A stretch of DNA of 64,000 bases from Oscillospiraceae bacterium (lineage in GTDB: Bacteria > Bacillota > Clostridia > UMGS1840 > HGM11507), in NCBI GenBank assembly GCA_015068525.1, contig SVKJ01000004.1:1-64000 (forward strand). The letters are read 5' to 3'. The notes under the pieces were generated by a model that was given only the letters and a program-made list of their open reading frames with translations, was not told the origin of the DNA and did not search any database. Shown here piece by piece: positions 8,544 through 18,391 of this stretch; positions within the stretch are counted from its first letter, which is position 1; each line of letters starts with the position of its first letter. The position numbers were made by a program, and so were the translations under genes.

Positions 8544-9551
8544 ATGAAAATAGCATTTTATGATACAAAACCATACGATAAAGAATCATTTGACAAATAT
8601 AAAGAAAAATACGGTGTTTCTTTTAAATATTTTGAAACAAAATTAAACGAAGATACTACAGAGTTAGCAAAGGGATTTGACGGTGTTTGCATCTTCGTAA
8701 ACGATACAGTAAATGCCAATGTGATTGATGCACTTTACAATATGGGAGTTAAACAGGTTTATCTACGATGTTCGGGTTTTAATAATATTGATATGAAATA
8801 TGCAAAAGATAAACTTCATATTATGAGAGTTCCTGCTTATTCTCCTTATGCAGTTGCAGAACACGCAATTGCTTTGTTATTAACTTTAGTACGAAGAACT
8901 CATAAAGGGTACATCCGTTCAAGAGATTTTAATTTCAGTTTGAACGGACTTACAGGTTTCGATTTATATAATAAAACCGTAGGAGTTATAGGAACAGGAA
9001 AAATCGGCGAAGTTTTTATTAATATTTGCCGCGGATTTGGAATGAAAGTTCTGGCATTTGATAAGTATCCCAAAAAAGACCTTGAAAATGGCGATACTAT
9101 ACGTTACGTTGACATGAACACTTTGCTTAAATCAAGTGATATTATTTCTCTGCACTGCCCTCTTACCGACGAAACACAATATATAATAAATGAAAAATCT
9201 CTTAAGAAAATTAAAAAAGGAGTTATAATTATTAATACATCAAGAGGAGCACTTGTCGATACCGAAGCACTGCTTAATGGAATTAAATCAAGAAAAATCG
9301 GCGGAGCGTGTTTAGATGTATATGAAGAAGAATCAGATGTTTTTTTCGAAGATAATTCAGGGCATATTATGGATGACGATATTTTAGCAAGACTTATATC
9401 AATGCCGAATGTTATACTGACGTCACATCAGGCATTTTTAACTGAAGAAGCACTCCAAAATATTGCAAAAACTACTTTAGAGAATATAACTGCTTTTTCA
9501 AAAACCGGCTCCTGTGCAAACGAGATTTCTTACAAAAAAGGATTAATTTAG
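8544..9551 (+). CDS. ldhA: D-lactate dehydrogenase
   Basis: This enzyme reduces pyruvate to D-lactate with NADH. The 335-residue protein resembles the LdhA branch of the D-2-hydroxyacid dehydrogenases over its length, including CIFVNDTVNA, LRCSGFNNID and RVPAYSPYAVAEHAI. The NAD site is GVIGTGKIGE. The catalytic residues are Arg in NTSRGALVD, Glu in DVYEEES and His in TSHQAFLTEEAL. A strong AGGAGG ribosome-binding site precedes ATG 8544. It lies next to an alcohol dehydrogenase, consistent with disposal of reducing power in fermentation. Confidence 0.92.
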   Translation: MKIAFYDTKPYDKESFDKYKEKYGVSFKYFETKLNEDTTELAKGFDGVCIFVNDTVNANVIDALYNMGVKQVYLRCSGFNNIDMKYAKDKLHIMRVPAYSPYAVAEHAIALLLTLVRRTHKGYIRSRDFNFSLNGLTGFDLYNKTVGVIGTGKIGEVFINICRGFGMKVLAFDKYPKKDLENGDTIRYVDMNTLLKSSDIISLHCPLTDETQYIINEKSLKKIKKGVIIINTSRGALVDTEALLNGIKSRKIGGACLDVYEEESDVFFEDNSGHIMDDDILARLISMPNVILTSHQAFLTEEALQNIAKTTLENITAFSKTGSCANEISYKKGLI

Positions 9552-9565
9552 CCAATATATCTTTC

Positions 9566-9594
9566 TTGACTTAAACTAAGATAAATGTTAAAAT
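9566..9594 (+). promoter_or_regulatory. Promoter of the iron-type alcohol dehydrogenase
   Basis: TTGACT (9566-9571) and TAAAAT (9589-9594) are 17 bp apart, about 60 bp before the adh start codon. Confidence 0.65.
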
Positions 9595-9600
9595 AGTTGA

Positions 9601-9623
9601 TGTAGTATAATTATAACACTACA
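9601..9623 (+). promoter_or_regulatory. Operator-like inverted repeat at the adh transcription start
   Basis: The 23-bp sequence has TGTAGT at one end and ACTACA at the other, and 9 of 11 base pairs are symmetric. It begins 7 bp after the -10 box, where a repressor would block initiation. It does not match the usual clostridial Rex site (TTGTTAA with TTAACAA), so the regulator is unknown. Confidence 0.45.
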
Positions 9624-9654
9624 CTAAAGAATTTTATTTTAGGAGGTATATATT

Positions 9655-10836
9655 ATGGCAAGATTTACTTTACCAAGAGATTTATTCTACGGAAAAGATT
9701 CTCTTTCTGAATTAAAGAACTTAGTAGGTAAAAAAGCGATTATTGTTACCGGCGGAAGTTCTATGAGAAAAGGTGGTTTCTTAAAGTTAGTTGAAGACTA
9801 TCTTAAAGAAGCTAATATGGAAGTTAGTTTATTTGAAGGTGTAGAACCCGATCCATCCGTTGAAACAGTTATGAAAGGTGCTAAAGCAATGACTGACTTT
9901 GAGCCTGACTGGATTGTTGCTATCGGTGGTGGCTCTCCTATTGACGCTGCAAAGGCAATGTGGGCATTCTATGAATATCCCGATACATCTTTCGAAACAC
10001 TTTGCACACCATTTTCATTCCCTAAACTTCGTACAAAAGCAAAATTCTGTGCAATTCCTTCTACATCAGGTACAGCAACAGAAGTTACTGCATTCTCAGT
10101 TATTACTGATTATCAAAAAGGAATTAAATATCCTCTTGCAGACTATGAAATAACACCTGACGTTGCTATAGTTGACCCTGCATTAGTTGAAACTTTACCA
10201 CCTGTTCAGGTTGCATATACAGGTATGGACGCGTTAACTCATGCTATTGAAGCATATGTTTCAACCTTAAATTCTCCATTTACCGATCCTCTTGCAATTA
10301 AAGCAATTGAAATGGTATTTGATTATCTTCCAATGTCTTACAAAGGCGATATGGAAGCAAGAGAACAAATGCATTATGCACAGTGCTTAGCTGGTCAGTC
10401 ATTTACAAATGCACTTTTAGGTATTGTTCATTCAATGGCTCACAAAACAGGTGCTGCATTCTCTACAGGTCATATTCCTCACGGATGTGCAAATGCAATT
10501 TATCTGCCTTATGTTATAAAATACAATGCTCACGATAAAGTAGCTTTTGCAAGATATGCAGACATTTCAAGAAGAATAGGCTTATGTCAAGGTTCGGACA
10601 AGGCATGTGTGAATGCTTTGATTGAAAAGATTGAAGAATTCAACAGACTTCTTGGTATTCCTAAAACAATCAAAGAATTTGGAGTTAATGAAGACGAATT
10701 CTTATCAAAAGTTTCAGAAATTGCTAAAAATGCAGTTGGCGATGCTTGCACAGGTTCAAATCCACGTTCAATTACTCCTGAACAAATGGAAAAACTATAT
10801 AAATGTACATTCTACGGAACAGAAGTTGATTTTTAA
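9655..10836 (+). CDS. Iron-containing alcohol dehydrogenase (butanol-dehydrogenase type)
   Basis: This 393-residue type III alcohol dehydrogenase interconverts aldehydes and alcohols with NAD(P)H. It resembles clostridial single-domain enzymes: MARFTLPRDLFYGKDSL at the N terminus, the nucleotide-binding IGGGSPIDAAKAMW, STSGTATEVTAFSVI, and metal-ligand regions MDALTHAIEAY and HSMAHKTGAAF with HIPHG. An AGGAGG site precedes ATG 9655. A promoter, an inverted repeat and a terminator frame it as a single-gene unit. The physiological substrate could be acetaldehyde or a longer aldehyde. Confidence 0.92.
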   Translation: MARFTLPRDLFYGKDSLSELKNLVGKKAIIVTGGSSMRKGGFLKLVEDYLKEANMEVSLFEGVEPDPSVETVMKGAKAMTDFEPDWIVAIGGGSPIDAAKAMWAFYEYPDTSFETLCTPFSFPKLRTKAKFCAIPSTSGTATEVTAFSVITDYQKGIKYPLADYEITPDVAIVDPALVETLPPVQVAYTGMDALTHAIEAYVSTLNSPFTDPLAIKAIEMVFDYLPMSYKGDMEAREQMHYAQCLAGQSFTNALLGIVHSMAHKTGAAFSTGHIPHGCANAIYLPYVIKYNAHDKVAFARYADISRRIGLCQGSDKACVNALIEKIEEFNRLLGIPKTIKEFGVNEDEFLSKVSEIAKNAVGDACTGSNPRSITPEQMEKLYKCTFYGTEVDF

Positions 10837-10844
10837 TTACCAAA

Positions 10845-10884
10845 GGCGAAATGCTGCTATGCAGCCATTTCGCCCTCTTTTTTT
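10845..10884 (+). terminator. Terminator of the alcohol dehydrogenase gene
   Basis: GGCGAAATG (10845-10853) pairs with CATTTCGCC (10866-10874), the inner CTGC/GCAG extends the stem, and a T run follows. Confidence 0.88.
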
Positions 10885-10905
10885 CATATATTATTGTAGA
10901 GAAAT

Positions 10906-12345
10906 TTATTTCTTCACAGCCTTTTTTAGTTCAAAGTAAAATGTTGAACCCTTACCAAGTTCGCTTTCTACTCCATAAAAAGCATTATGATTTATTAAAA
11001 CATTTTTTACAATAGCAAGGCCAATCCCGCTTCCTGTTTGTTCTCTTGTATTATTTTTAGATGTTTTATAATACATGTCCCATACTCTTTCTTTGTCTTC
11101 TTCGCTTATTCCTTCTCCTGTATCACGAACTTCAAAACGAACAGTTTCTTCCTTTTCAAAGAGTTTTACCTCTACAAAATTGTCAGGACCGGTATAATTC
11201 ACTGCATTTCCTATCAAGTTATACATAACTTGATTTATTCTTACTTCATTCCCAATTGCCATAAGACTATCAGGACAGATAAGATTAAAATTTATTTTTT
11301 TACATTCGGAAAACACTTGGAATTTTTCATAAACTCTTCTTAAAGTATCGGCTATATCAAACTCTTTCATTTCAAATTTTTCAATTTTCGCTTCTATTTT
11401 TGATAAATCCAAAATATCATTAACAAGTTCAGTAAGCCTGTCCGACTCTTTTATAATAACCCCAAGATGCTCCTCTCTTTTTCCCTTGTTATCCCCCGAA
11501 ATATCAATTATCATTTCCGCATAAGATTTAATAATTGTAAGGGGAGTTTTTAAATCATGGGAAACATTGGCAATAAGGTCACGTCTTAACATTTCGTTCT
11601 TTTTAAGTTCATAAGCCGTATTATTAAGAACATTTGAGAGTTCACTTATTTCTTTATATCCACCGTCATTAAAATGAACATTATAATTCCCTTTTGCAAG
11701 TTCCAAAGATGAATTTTTTATTTCTATTACAGGCTTCGAAAGTTTTTTTGCCAAGAAAAAAGACAATAAAAAACTTATAAAAATAATAAGCACTGATACC
11801 ATCAACAGTTGACTTTTAAGTACATTCACAGTTGCATCAGTAGGTGTAAGAGGTGTCTGAATATAAAGATAAGAATGTAATTTCCCATTAGAATCATATA
11901 CTTTTGACATATACACAACGTTTTTATCTATCCCTATAAAATTATTAGCAGATATTTCCACTATATGCTTTTTACTTGAATTATTAAGTTTTTCAATATA
12001 TTTTAATATTTTCTCTCTTTCAATTCTTTCTCTGGGTCTTAGTTCATTTCTTCCCAAATCATTATATTTAAGTTCACCATCCAATGAAACACTTCTTATA
12101 ATCATTCCATGCCTGAACTCTCCGTGAGGAAGAATATCAGGCACATTGCCTGATGTAAAATTTTGTGCTATTTCATTTCCCAGATTTTCTGCTTCGTTAA
12201 TTTTCATAGTTTCATAATATGTATTAAAAAGAATTACCTGAAGAAGCCACAGAATCATCAGAATAATTAACGAAAAAGATGTAAAATAAACCCACAGATT
12301 AAATTGCAGTCCTCTTTTTTTCAATTTGTCCACCTCAAACTTCAA
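10906..12345 (-). CDS. Membrane sensor histidine kinase
   Basis: This is a 479-residue two-component sensor. A TM helix lies near residues 16-40, an extracellular sensor loop of about 120 residues follows, then a second TM near 178-200. Next are a HAMP linker, the HisKA dimerisation helix with the phosphorylated His in VSHDLKTPLTIIKSYAEM, and the ATPase domain with N box (YNLIGNAVNY), G1 (VRDTGEGI) and G2 (GSGIGLAIVKNV). It overlaps the end of the response-regulator gene by 11 bp. The signal is unknown. Confidence 0.93.
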   Translation of the reverse strand: MKFEVDKLKKRGLQFNLWVYFTSFSLIILMILWLLQVILFNTYYETMKINEAENLGNEIAQNFTSGNVPDILPHGEFRHGMIIRSVSLDGELKYNDLGRNELRPRERIEREKILKYIEKLNNSSKKHIVEISANNFIGIDKNVVYMSKVYDSNGKLHSYLYIQTPLTPTDATVNVLKSQLLMVSVLIIFISFLLSFFLAKKLSKPVIEIKNSSLELAKGNYNVHFNDGGYKEISELSNVLNNTAYELKKNEMLRRDLIANVSHDLKTPLTIIKSYAEMIIDISGDNKGKREEHLGVIIKESDRLTELVNDILDLSKIEAKIEKFEMKEFDIADTLRRVYEKFQVFSECKKINFNLICPDSLMAIGNEVRINQVMYNLIGNAVNYTGPDNFVEVKLFEKEETVRFEVRDTGEGISEEDKERVWDMYYKTSKNNTREQTGSGIGLAIVKNVLINHNAFYGVESELGKGSTFYFELKKAVKK

Positions 12346-13003
12346 ATTTATACCCTACTCCTCTTAGGGTTACAATAAAATCTCTGTAAACTCCCAAAGA
12401 ATTTCTCAGCATTTTTATATGAGTATCAACCGTCCTGTCATCTCCGAAATAATCATATCCCCATACTTCAGTAAGAAGTTTTTCTCTCGACAAGGCAATA
12501 TTTTTGTTTTTTATAAGAAAAAACAAAAGGTCGTATTCTTTAGGTGTAAGTTCTTTTTTTACATTGTCAACAAAAACATTTCTTGCAGGAAAATCAACCT
12601 TAAGACCTGAAAGTTCAAAAATTTCATTCTTAATATCTTTATGCCTTTCCCTGCCGATAACAACCTTAAGACGTGCCATTATTTCTTTTGGAGAAAAAGG
12701 TTTTACTACATAATCGTCAACACCGACTTCAAATCCATACAGTTTATCATACTCTTCTGCTCTTGCACTTAGCATTATAATCGGAATGTTTTTTACCTTT
12801 TTAATTTCCTTACATACGGTATATCCATCAATTTTAGGCATCATTATATCTAAAATTACTGCATCAATATCACTTGATTTTATAATTTCAAGCGCTTCAA
12901 TACCGTCTTTTGCCTCAAACACTTTGTACCCTTCAAATTCTGCATATTCTCTTATAACTTCTCTTATTTTCTGCTCATCATCACATATTAAAACACTATA
13001 CAT
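12335..13003 (-). CDS. OmpR-family response regulator
   Basis: The protein has 222 residues from ATG 13003, which is preceded by AAGGTG; a longer reading to 13060 lacks such a site. The receiver domain has the acidic pair in LICDDEQK, the phosphorylated Asp in AVILDIMMPK (residue about 52) and the Lys in VVKPFSPKE. The winged-helix DNA-binding domain includes LTPKEYDLLFFL and the C-terminal DDRTVDTHIKMLRNSLG and VTLRGVGYKFEV. It is divergent from secA, and the adjacent kinase is its partner. Confidence 0.94.
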   Translation of the reverse strand: MYSVLICDDEQKIREVIREYAEFEGYKVFEAKDGIEALEIIKSSDIDAVILDIMMPKIDGYTVCKEIKKVKNIPIIMLSARAEEYDKLYGFEVGVDDYVVKPFSPKEIMARLKVVIGRERHKDIKNEIFELSGLKVDFPARNVFVDNVKKELTPKEYDLLFFLIKNKNIALSREKLLTEVWGYDYFGDDRTVDTHIKMLRNSLGVYRDFIVTLRGVGYKFEV

Positions 13004-13064
13004 AATAATCACCTTTTTATATAATAACTCTCTTTTGTGATATTTGTGTGAAATTTTCATTATA

Positions 13065-13093
13065 ATTTTACCATTATTTTTAGATTATCACAA
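13065..13093 (-). promoter_or_regulatory. Candidate promoter of the two-component operon
   Basis: On the minus strand TTGTGA (13088-13093) and TAAAAT (13065-13070) are 17 bp apart, about 60 bp before the regulator start. Confidence 0.4.
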
Positions 13094-13125
13094 CAAAAAT
13101 TCACATTTTATTTATATTTTTGCTA

Positions 13126-13154
13126 TTGTAAAAAATTATAATTAATGTTATAAT
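13126..13154 (+). promoter_or_regulatory. Promoter of secA
   Basis: TTGTAA (13126-13131) and a perfect TATAAT (13149-13154) are 17 bp apart, 26 bp before the secA ATG. Confidence 0.6.
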
Positions 13155-13180
13155 GATATTTTGAGAAAGGATATGATAAA

Positions 13181-15925
13181 ATGCTTAAAAATATAATAGA
13201 AAAAATGATTGGTTCGTATTCTGAAAGAGAAATTAAAAAATTAAAACCTTTATTAAATAAAACTTTACAGTTAGAAGAAGAGTTTTCGCATCTTACTGAC
13301 GAAGAATTAAAAGCAAAAACTCCTTATTTTAAAGAACTTATATCTTCAGGAAAAAGTTTAGATGATATTTTACCCGAAGCCTTTGCTACAGTAAGAGAGG
13401 CATCTTGGAGAGTTCTTGGCCTTAAGCACTATCCTGTTCAGATTTTAGGGGGAATTATTCTCCATCAGGGAAGAATTTCCGAAATGAAAACAGGCGAAGG
13501 AAAAACTTTGGTTGCTACCCTTCCCGCTTATCTTAATGCTTTAAGCGGTAAAGGTGTTCATATAGTAACAGTTAATGATTATCTTGCAAAAAGAGACAGT
13601 GAATGGATGGGAAAAGTTTATAAGTTTTTAGGACTGACTGTCGGACTTATTATACACGATATTGAACCTGAAAAGAGAAAAGAAAATTATCTTGCCGACA
13701 TCACTTACGGAACAAATAATGAATTCGGCTTTGACTATTTAAGAGATAATATGGTTATCTTTAAAGACCAGATGGTGCAAAGAGGTCATAACTTTGCCAT
13801 TGTCGATGAAGTTGACAGTATTTTAATTGACGAAGCAAGAACGCCACTTATTATTTCAGGTGCAGGCGATGAATCGACTGACATTTATGAAAAAGCAGAC
13901 AAATTTGTAAGAACTTTAAAATACAAAGTTATTGTTGAAACTGATTTAAAACAAGAAGAAGCAGAAGAAGAAACTGCTGACTATATTGTTGACGAAAAGG
14001 CAAACAATGCCACACTTACAAGACAAGGTATTGAAAAAGCAGAAAAAGCATTTAACATTGAAAACTTATCCGACCCTGACAATATGACGATTTCGCATCA
14101 TATAAACCAGGCAATCAAGGCTCATGGTCTTATGAAAAAAGATGTAAACTACGTTGTTAAAGATGGTGAAGTTATCATTGTTGACGAGTTTACAGGACGT
14201 CTTATGTTCGGAAGAAGATATTCTGACGGATTGCATCAGGCAATTGAAGCAAAAGAAAGAGTTAAGGTTGAAAGAGAATCAAAAACTCTTGCTACAATCA
14301 CTTTCCAGAATTATTTCAGACTTTATAAAAAACTTTCGGGTATGACAGGTACTGCTCTTACTGAAGAACTTGAATTTCAGGAAATCTATAAACTTGATGT
14401 TGTTGTTGTTCCTACAAATAAAGAAATAGCAAGAAAAGATTTATCAGATTTTGTATATAAAAACGAAACTGCAAAATTTAATGCAGTTGTTAACGAAATA
14501 ATTAAAAAGAATAAAACAGGACAGCCTGTTTTGGTAGGTACTATTTCTATTGAAAAAAGTGAACTTTTAAGCAAAATGCTTAAAAAATACGGAATTAAAC
14601 ATGAAGTTTTAAATGCTAAATATCACGAAAAAGAAGCGGAAATAATATCTCAGGCAGGTAAACTCAATGCAGTTACCATTGCTACAAATATGGCAGGAAG
14701 AGGTACTGATATTAAGTTAGGAGGAAACCCTGAATTTCTTGCAAAGTCCGAAATGGCAAAACTTGGTTACACTCACGAAGAAATATCAGATTCCGAAAGT
14801 TTCTTTGAAACAAATGACGAAGATATTTTAAATTTAAGAAAAACATATAAAGAACTTATTGAAAAATACAAAGAACAAACCGACAAAGAAGCCGATGAAG
14901 TTATAAAATCAGGCGGTCTTGCCATTATTGGTACTGAAAGGCATGAGTCAAGACGAATTGACAATCAGCTAAGAGGTCGTGCAGGTCGTCAGGGTGACCC
15001 TGGAGAAACAAGATTTTTCATATCACTTGAAGACGATATTATGAGGCTTTTCGGTTCGGAAAGAATTATGAGCATGGTAAATGCACTCGGTATGCCTGAT
15101 GATGAACCGATTGAGCATAATCTTTTAACTTCTGCTATTGAGAATGCACAGAAAAAAGTTGAAGGAAGAAACTTCCAGATAAGAAAACACGTTCTCCAAT
15201 ATGACGATGTTATGAACAAGCAAAGAGAGGTTATATATGGAGAAAGGCAGAAAGTTCTTAATGGAGAAAATATCAGGGACAGTATTATAAAAATGATTCG
15301 CGATGCAGTTTCTTATTTTACATCAGTAAACTGTGCTACCGAATTTCCGGATGACTGGAATATGGAACATATTTTAGAATTTTCCAATAAATACTTTGCA
15401 CCTGAAGGAAAAGAAATAAAATTTACACGTAATGATTATGATTATCTTACCAAAGAACGTATGACAAACATTCTTACCGATTTTGCCTTAGAAAGATATG
15501 AAGAAAAAGAAAATGCGTTTGGTGAACACATAAGAGAAGTAGAAAGAATTATTCTTCTTAACGTTGTTGATAAAAAGTGGATGAATCATATTGATGATAT
15601 GGACCAGTTAAGACGTGGTATCGGGCTTCGTGCATACGGACAGAAAGACCCTGTTATCGAGTATCAGTTAGAAGGTTATAATATGTTTGAAGAAATGGTT
15701 ACATCAATCAGTTTTGATACTGTAAAATTTCTTCTTAACACAGTTGCTCCCGAAAGTCTTAAAAGAGAACAAACTATAGTTCCTGTCAGTGCTTCACTCG
15801 ATAACGGAAATGCACCAAAAAAAGTTACAGTAAGAAAAGCAGAAAAGGTAGGAAGAAATGACCCTTGCCCATGCGGTAGCGGTAAAAAATATAAAAAATG
15901 TTGCGGATTTGACAGTAAGGATTAA
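13181..15925 (+). CDS. secA: Preprotein translocase ATPase SecA
   Basis: SecA drives secreted proteins through SecYEG. The 914-residue length fits full-length SecA. Walker A is seen in [11 protein letters not shown], the DEAD-type Walker B in [18 protein letters not shown], and later helicase motifs in [14 protein letters not shown] and [13 protein letters not shown]. The C terminus carries the SecB/lipid-binding zinc motif [14 protein letters not shown]. It leads a plus-strand group with prfB and prfA. Confidence 0.98.
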   Translation: MLKNIIEKMIGSYSEREIKKLKPLLNKTLQLEEEFSHLTDEELKAKTPYFKELISSGKSLDDILPEAFATVREASWRVLGLKHYPVQILGGIILHQGRISEMKTGEGKTLVATLPAYLNALSGKGVHIVTVNDYLAKRDSEWMGKVYKFLGLTVGLIIHDIEPEKRKENYLADITYGTNNEFGFDYLRDNMVIFKDQMVQRGHNFAIVDEVDSILIDEARTPLIISGAGDESTDIYEKADKFVRTLKYKVIVETDLKQEEAEEETADYIVDEKANNATLTRQGIEKAEKAFNIENLSDPDNMTISHHINQAIKAHGLMKKDVNYVVKDGEVIIVDEFTGRLMFGRRYSDGLHQAIEAKERVKVERESKTLATITFQNYFRLYKKLSGMTGTALTEELEFQEIYKLDVVVVPTNKEIARKDLSDFVYKNETAKFNAVVNEIIKKNKTGQPVLVGTISIEKSELLSKMLKKYGIKHEVLNAKYHEKEAEIISQAGKLNAVTIATNMAGRGTDIKLGGNPEFLAKSEMAKLGYTHEEISDSESFFETNDEDILNLRKTYKELIEKYKEQTDKEADEVIKSGGLAIIGTERHESRRIDNQLRGRAGRQGDPGETRFFISLEDDIMRLFGSERIMSMVNALGMPDDEPIEHNLLTSAIENAQKKVEGRNFQIRKHVLQYDDVMNKQREVIYGERQKVLNGENIRDSIIKMIRDAVSYFTSVNCATEFPDDWNMEHILEFSNKYFAPEGKEIKFTRNDYDYLTKERMTNILTDFALERYEEKENAFGEHIREVERIILLNVVDKKWMNHIDDMDQLRRGIGLRAYGQKDPVIEYQLEGYNMFEEMVTSISFDTVKFLLNTVAPESLKREQTIVPVSASLDNGNAPKKVTVRKAEKVGRNDPCPCGSGKKYKKCCGFDSKD

Positions 15926-15938
15926 AGGAGTTGATTAA

Positions 15939-17058
15939 ATGTTAGAATACGAAGAACTAAATAAGGAACTTCAAACTCTAAAAGAAGAAATAACAAAGTT
16001 AGGTGATTCACTTTAACTTGGCTGATATAAGATGTCAGGTGCAAAAATTGGAGGAAGAAACTGCAAGGCCGGATTTTTGGAACGATTCGGAAACTTCTTC
16101 AAAAACACTTCAGAAGATTAAAAATCTTAAAGATAAAGATGAAGCGTTTTCAAACTTAAACGAAATGGCAGATGAGATTGAACTTTTAATTGAATTAGGA
16201 AACGAAGAAGAAGAATTATCTTATTTAAAAGATGCCAAAGATTTATTTGAAAAGTTAAAAAAAGATACCAATACTATGAATCTTGAAACTCTTCTTTCAG
16301 GCCCTTATGATAAGAATAATGCTATCATTTCTCTTCATGCAGGTGCAGGCGGTACTGAAGCTCAGGACTGGGTCGAAATGCTTTACCGTATGTATTCAAG
16401 ATGGTGTGAAAGGCGAGGCTTCAAAACGGAAACAATTGACTTTTTAGACGGCGACGAAGCAGGAATTAAAAGTGTTACAATGCTTGTGTCGGGACTTAAT
16501 GCTTACGGCTATCTTAAAGCGGAAAAAGGGGTTCACAGATTAGTTCGAATTTCCCCTTTTGATGCATCAGGAAGAAGGCACACATCATTTGCGTCATTAG
16601 ATGTTTTACCCGAACTTGATGACGATGTTACAGTTGATATAAATCCCGATGAAATCAGGGTTGACACTTTCAGGGCATCAGGAGCAGGAGGTCAGCATAT
16701 AAATAAAACCGACTCTGCAATAAGAATTACCCACTTCCCTACCGGAATTGTTGTTTCCTGCCAGAACGAACGTTCACAACATAAAAACCGTGAAACTGCT
16801 ATGAAAATGCTAAAAGCAAAACTTTTGGAAATAAAAGAGCAGGAACAAAGAGATAAATTATCGGATATTCAGGGAGAACAGATGGATATCGGTTGGGGCA
16901 GTCAGATACGTTCTTATGTTTTTCATCCTTACAATCTTGTTAAAGACCACAGGACAAGTTTTGAAATGGGAAATATAGGCGCAGTCATGGACGGAGAACT
17001 TGACGGTTTTATAAACGAGTATCTCAAGAAGACTATAAGCAGAAACGTTAATATCTAA
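15939..17058 (+). CDS. prfB: Peptide chain release factor 2, expressed by +1 programmed frameshift
   Basis: RF2 ends translation at UGA and UAA. The gene is split: ATG 15939 opens 25 codons that end at TAA (16014-16016), and the body continues in the +1 frame from 16015. Together this gives about 372 residues. The body shows the RF2 codon-recognition tripeptide SPF in VRISPFDASG and the catalytic GGQ in RASGAGGQHINK, with Ala at the site that is Thr in E. coli K-12. The ribosome-binding site is AAAGGAG. The final residues NVNI and the stop lie inside a foldback element beginning at 17046. Confidence 0.94.
16001..16017 (+). promoter_or_regulatory. prfB +1 frameshift site with UAA stop
   Basis: AGGTGA (16001-16006), complementary to the 16S anti-Shine-Dalgarno, lies 4 nt before CTT TAA C (16011-16017). 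Slippage of the Leu codon CUU to UUU lets AAC be read next. Most known sites read CUU UGA C with a 3-nt spacer, so both stop and spacing are atypical here. Confidence 0.85.
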
Positions 17059-17280
17059 ACCCGCCAAAACCTTTAAAATATGGATTTTTCTTCGTTGTCG
17101 CTTCCGATATACCTCGTATTATCGAAATCTTTCGCCTTGAAAAATCACAAATTTAAAAGGTTTATGGTCTTAAGAGATTTCTCATCGAATTTTTAAGATT
17201 TGGAAAAACTCATACAAAGTAAATATAATAAATAAAGCAGTAGCAAAAAATCCGACAAGAAACGGATTCAGATACTAACG
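17046..17280 (+). repeat. Foldback element A between prfB and prfA
   Basis: This 235-bp sequence has terminal inverted repeats: CGTTAATATCTAAACCCG at the left matches the complement of the right end (about 17261-17280) with only transition differences. Subterminal arms ACCTTTAAAAT and AATTTAAAAGGT also pair. The centre holds TCGATA-like and TATCGA-like arms around TACCTCG (17107-17127). It fills most of the gap, and its left end encodes the last prfB residues and stop. It encodes no protein of its own. Confidence 0.8.
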
Positions 17281-17305
17281 CATCTGCTTAAAGAGAGGTT
17301 AATTT

Positions 17306-18376
17306 ATGTTTGATAAACTTGATTTTTTAGAAGACAAATATAACAAATTAAACGAAACCATCGCTGACCCTGCAGTTATTGCCGATCAGGAAAGATGGAG
17401 AAAACTTATGAAGGAGCAAAAAGACCTTACTCCTATTGTTGAAAAATACAAACAATATAAAAAAGCAAAAGATACAATCCAAGAATCAAAAGAACTTCTT
17501 TCAACGACTTTAGAAAAAGATTTCAAAGAACTTGTTGAAATGGAAATGGAAGAAGCAAAAGAAAATATTGTAGTATATGAAGAAGAATTAAAAATTTTAC
17601 TGCTTCCAAAAGACCCTAATGATGATAAAAATGTTATAGTTGAAATAAGAGCAGGTGCAGGCGGTGACGAGGCGGCACTGTTTGTAGGTGACCTTTACAG
17701 AATGTACTCAATGTATTCTGACCAGAGAAGATGGAAAACAGAAGTACTGTCTGAAAGCCCTACAGGTATAGGCGGATACAAGGAAATTTCGTTTATGGTT
17801 TATGGTGAAGGAGCATATTCCCGCTTAAAATATGAAAGCGGTGTTCACAGGGTTCAAAGAGTTCCCGAAACTGAATCAAGCGGAAGAATTCATACATCTA
17901 CTGTTACTGTTGCAGTTTTACCTGAAGCAGAAGAAGTTGACGTTGATATAAATCCTGACGATATTGAAACTGATACACTTCGTTCATCGGGCGCAGGAGG
18001 TCAGCACGTTAACAAAACTGAATCGGCAATAAGACTTACACATAAGCCTACTGGTATTGTTGTTATGTGTCAGGATGAAAGAAGTCAACACAAAAACAGA
18101 GATAAAGCGATGAAAATTCTGCTTTCAAGACTTTATGATTTAAAAATGGCTGAAGCACACGAAAAAGTTGCATCTGAGAGAAAAAGTCAGGTTGGTACAG
18201 GAGACCGTAGTGAAAGAATAAGAACATATAACTACCCTCAGGGCAGAGTTTCCGACCATAGAATTAAACTTACAATCAATCAACTTGAAAACACTTTAAA
18301 CGGAAATCTTGATGATTTTATTGATGCACTTATTACTGCAGATCAGGCAGAAAAACTTAAACACTCAGAAGCATAA
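17306..18376 (+). CDS. prfA: Peptide chain release factor 1
   Basis: RF1 terminates translation at UAA and UAG. The 356-residue protein has the N-terminal helical domain, the PxT-type recognition site in [13 protein letters not shown], and the catalytic GGQ in [29 protein letters not shown] lies near the C terminus. An AGAGAGG site precedes ATG 17306. In many genomes prfA is followed by the release-factor methyltransferase gene prmC; here a tsaC fusion follows instead. Confidence 0.97.
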   Translation: MFDKLDFLEDKYNKLNETIADPAVIADQERWRKLMKEQKDLTPIVEKYKQYKKAKDTIQESKELLSTTLEKDFKELVEMEMEEAKENIVVYEEELKILLLPKDPNDDKNVIVEIRAGAGGDEAALFVGDLYRMYSMYSDQRRWKTEVLSESPTGIGGYKEISFMVYGEGAYSRLKYESGVHRVQRVPETESSGRIHTSTVTVAVLPEAEEVDVDINPDDIETDTLRSSGAGGQHVNKTESAIRLTHKPTGIVVMCQDERSQHKNRDKAMKILLSRLYDLKMAEAHEKVASERKSQVGTGDRSERIRTYNYPQGRVSDHRIKLTINQLENTLNGNLDDFIDALITADQAEKLKHSEA

Positions 18377-18391
18377 TATAAGGAAAATCAA

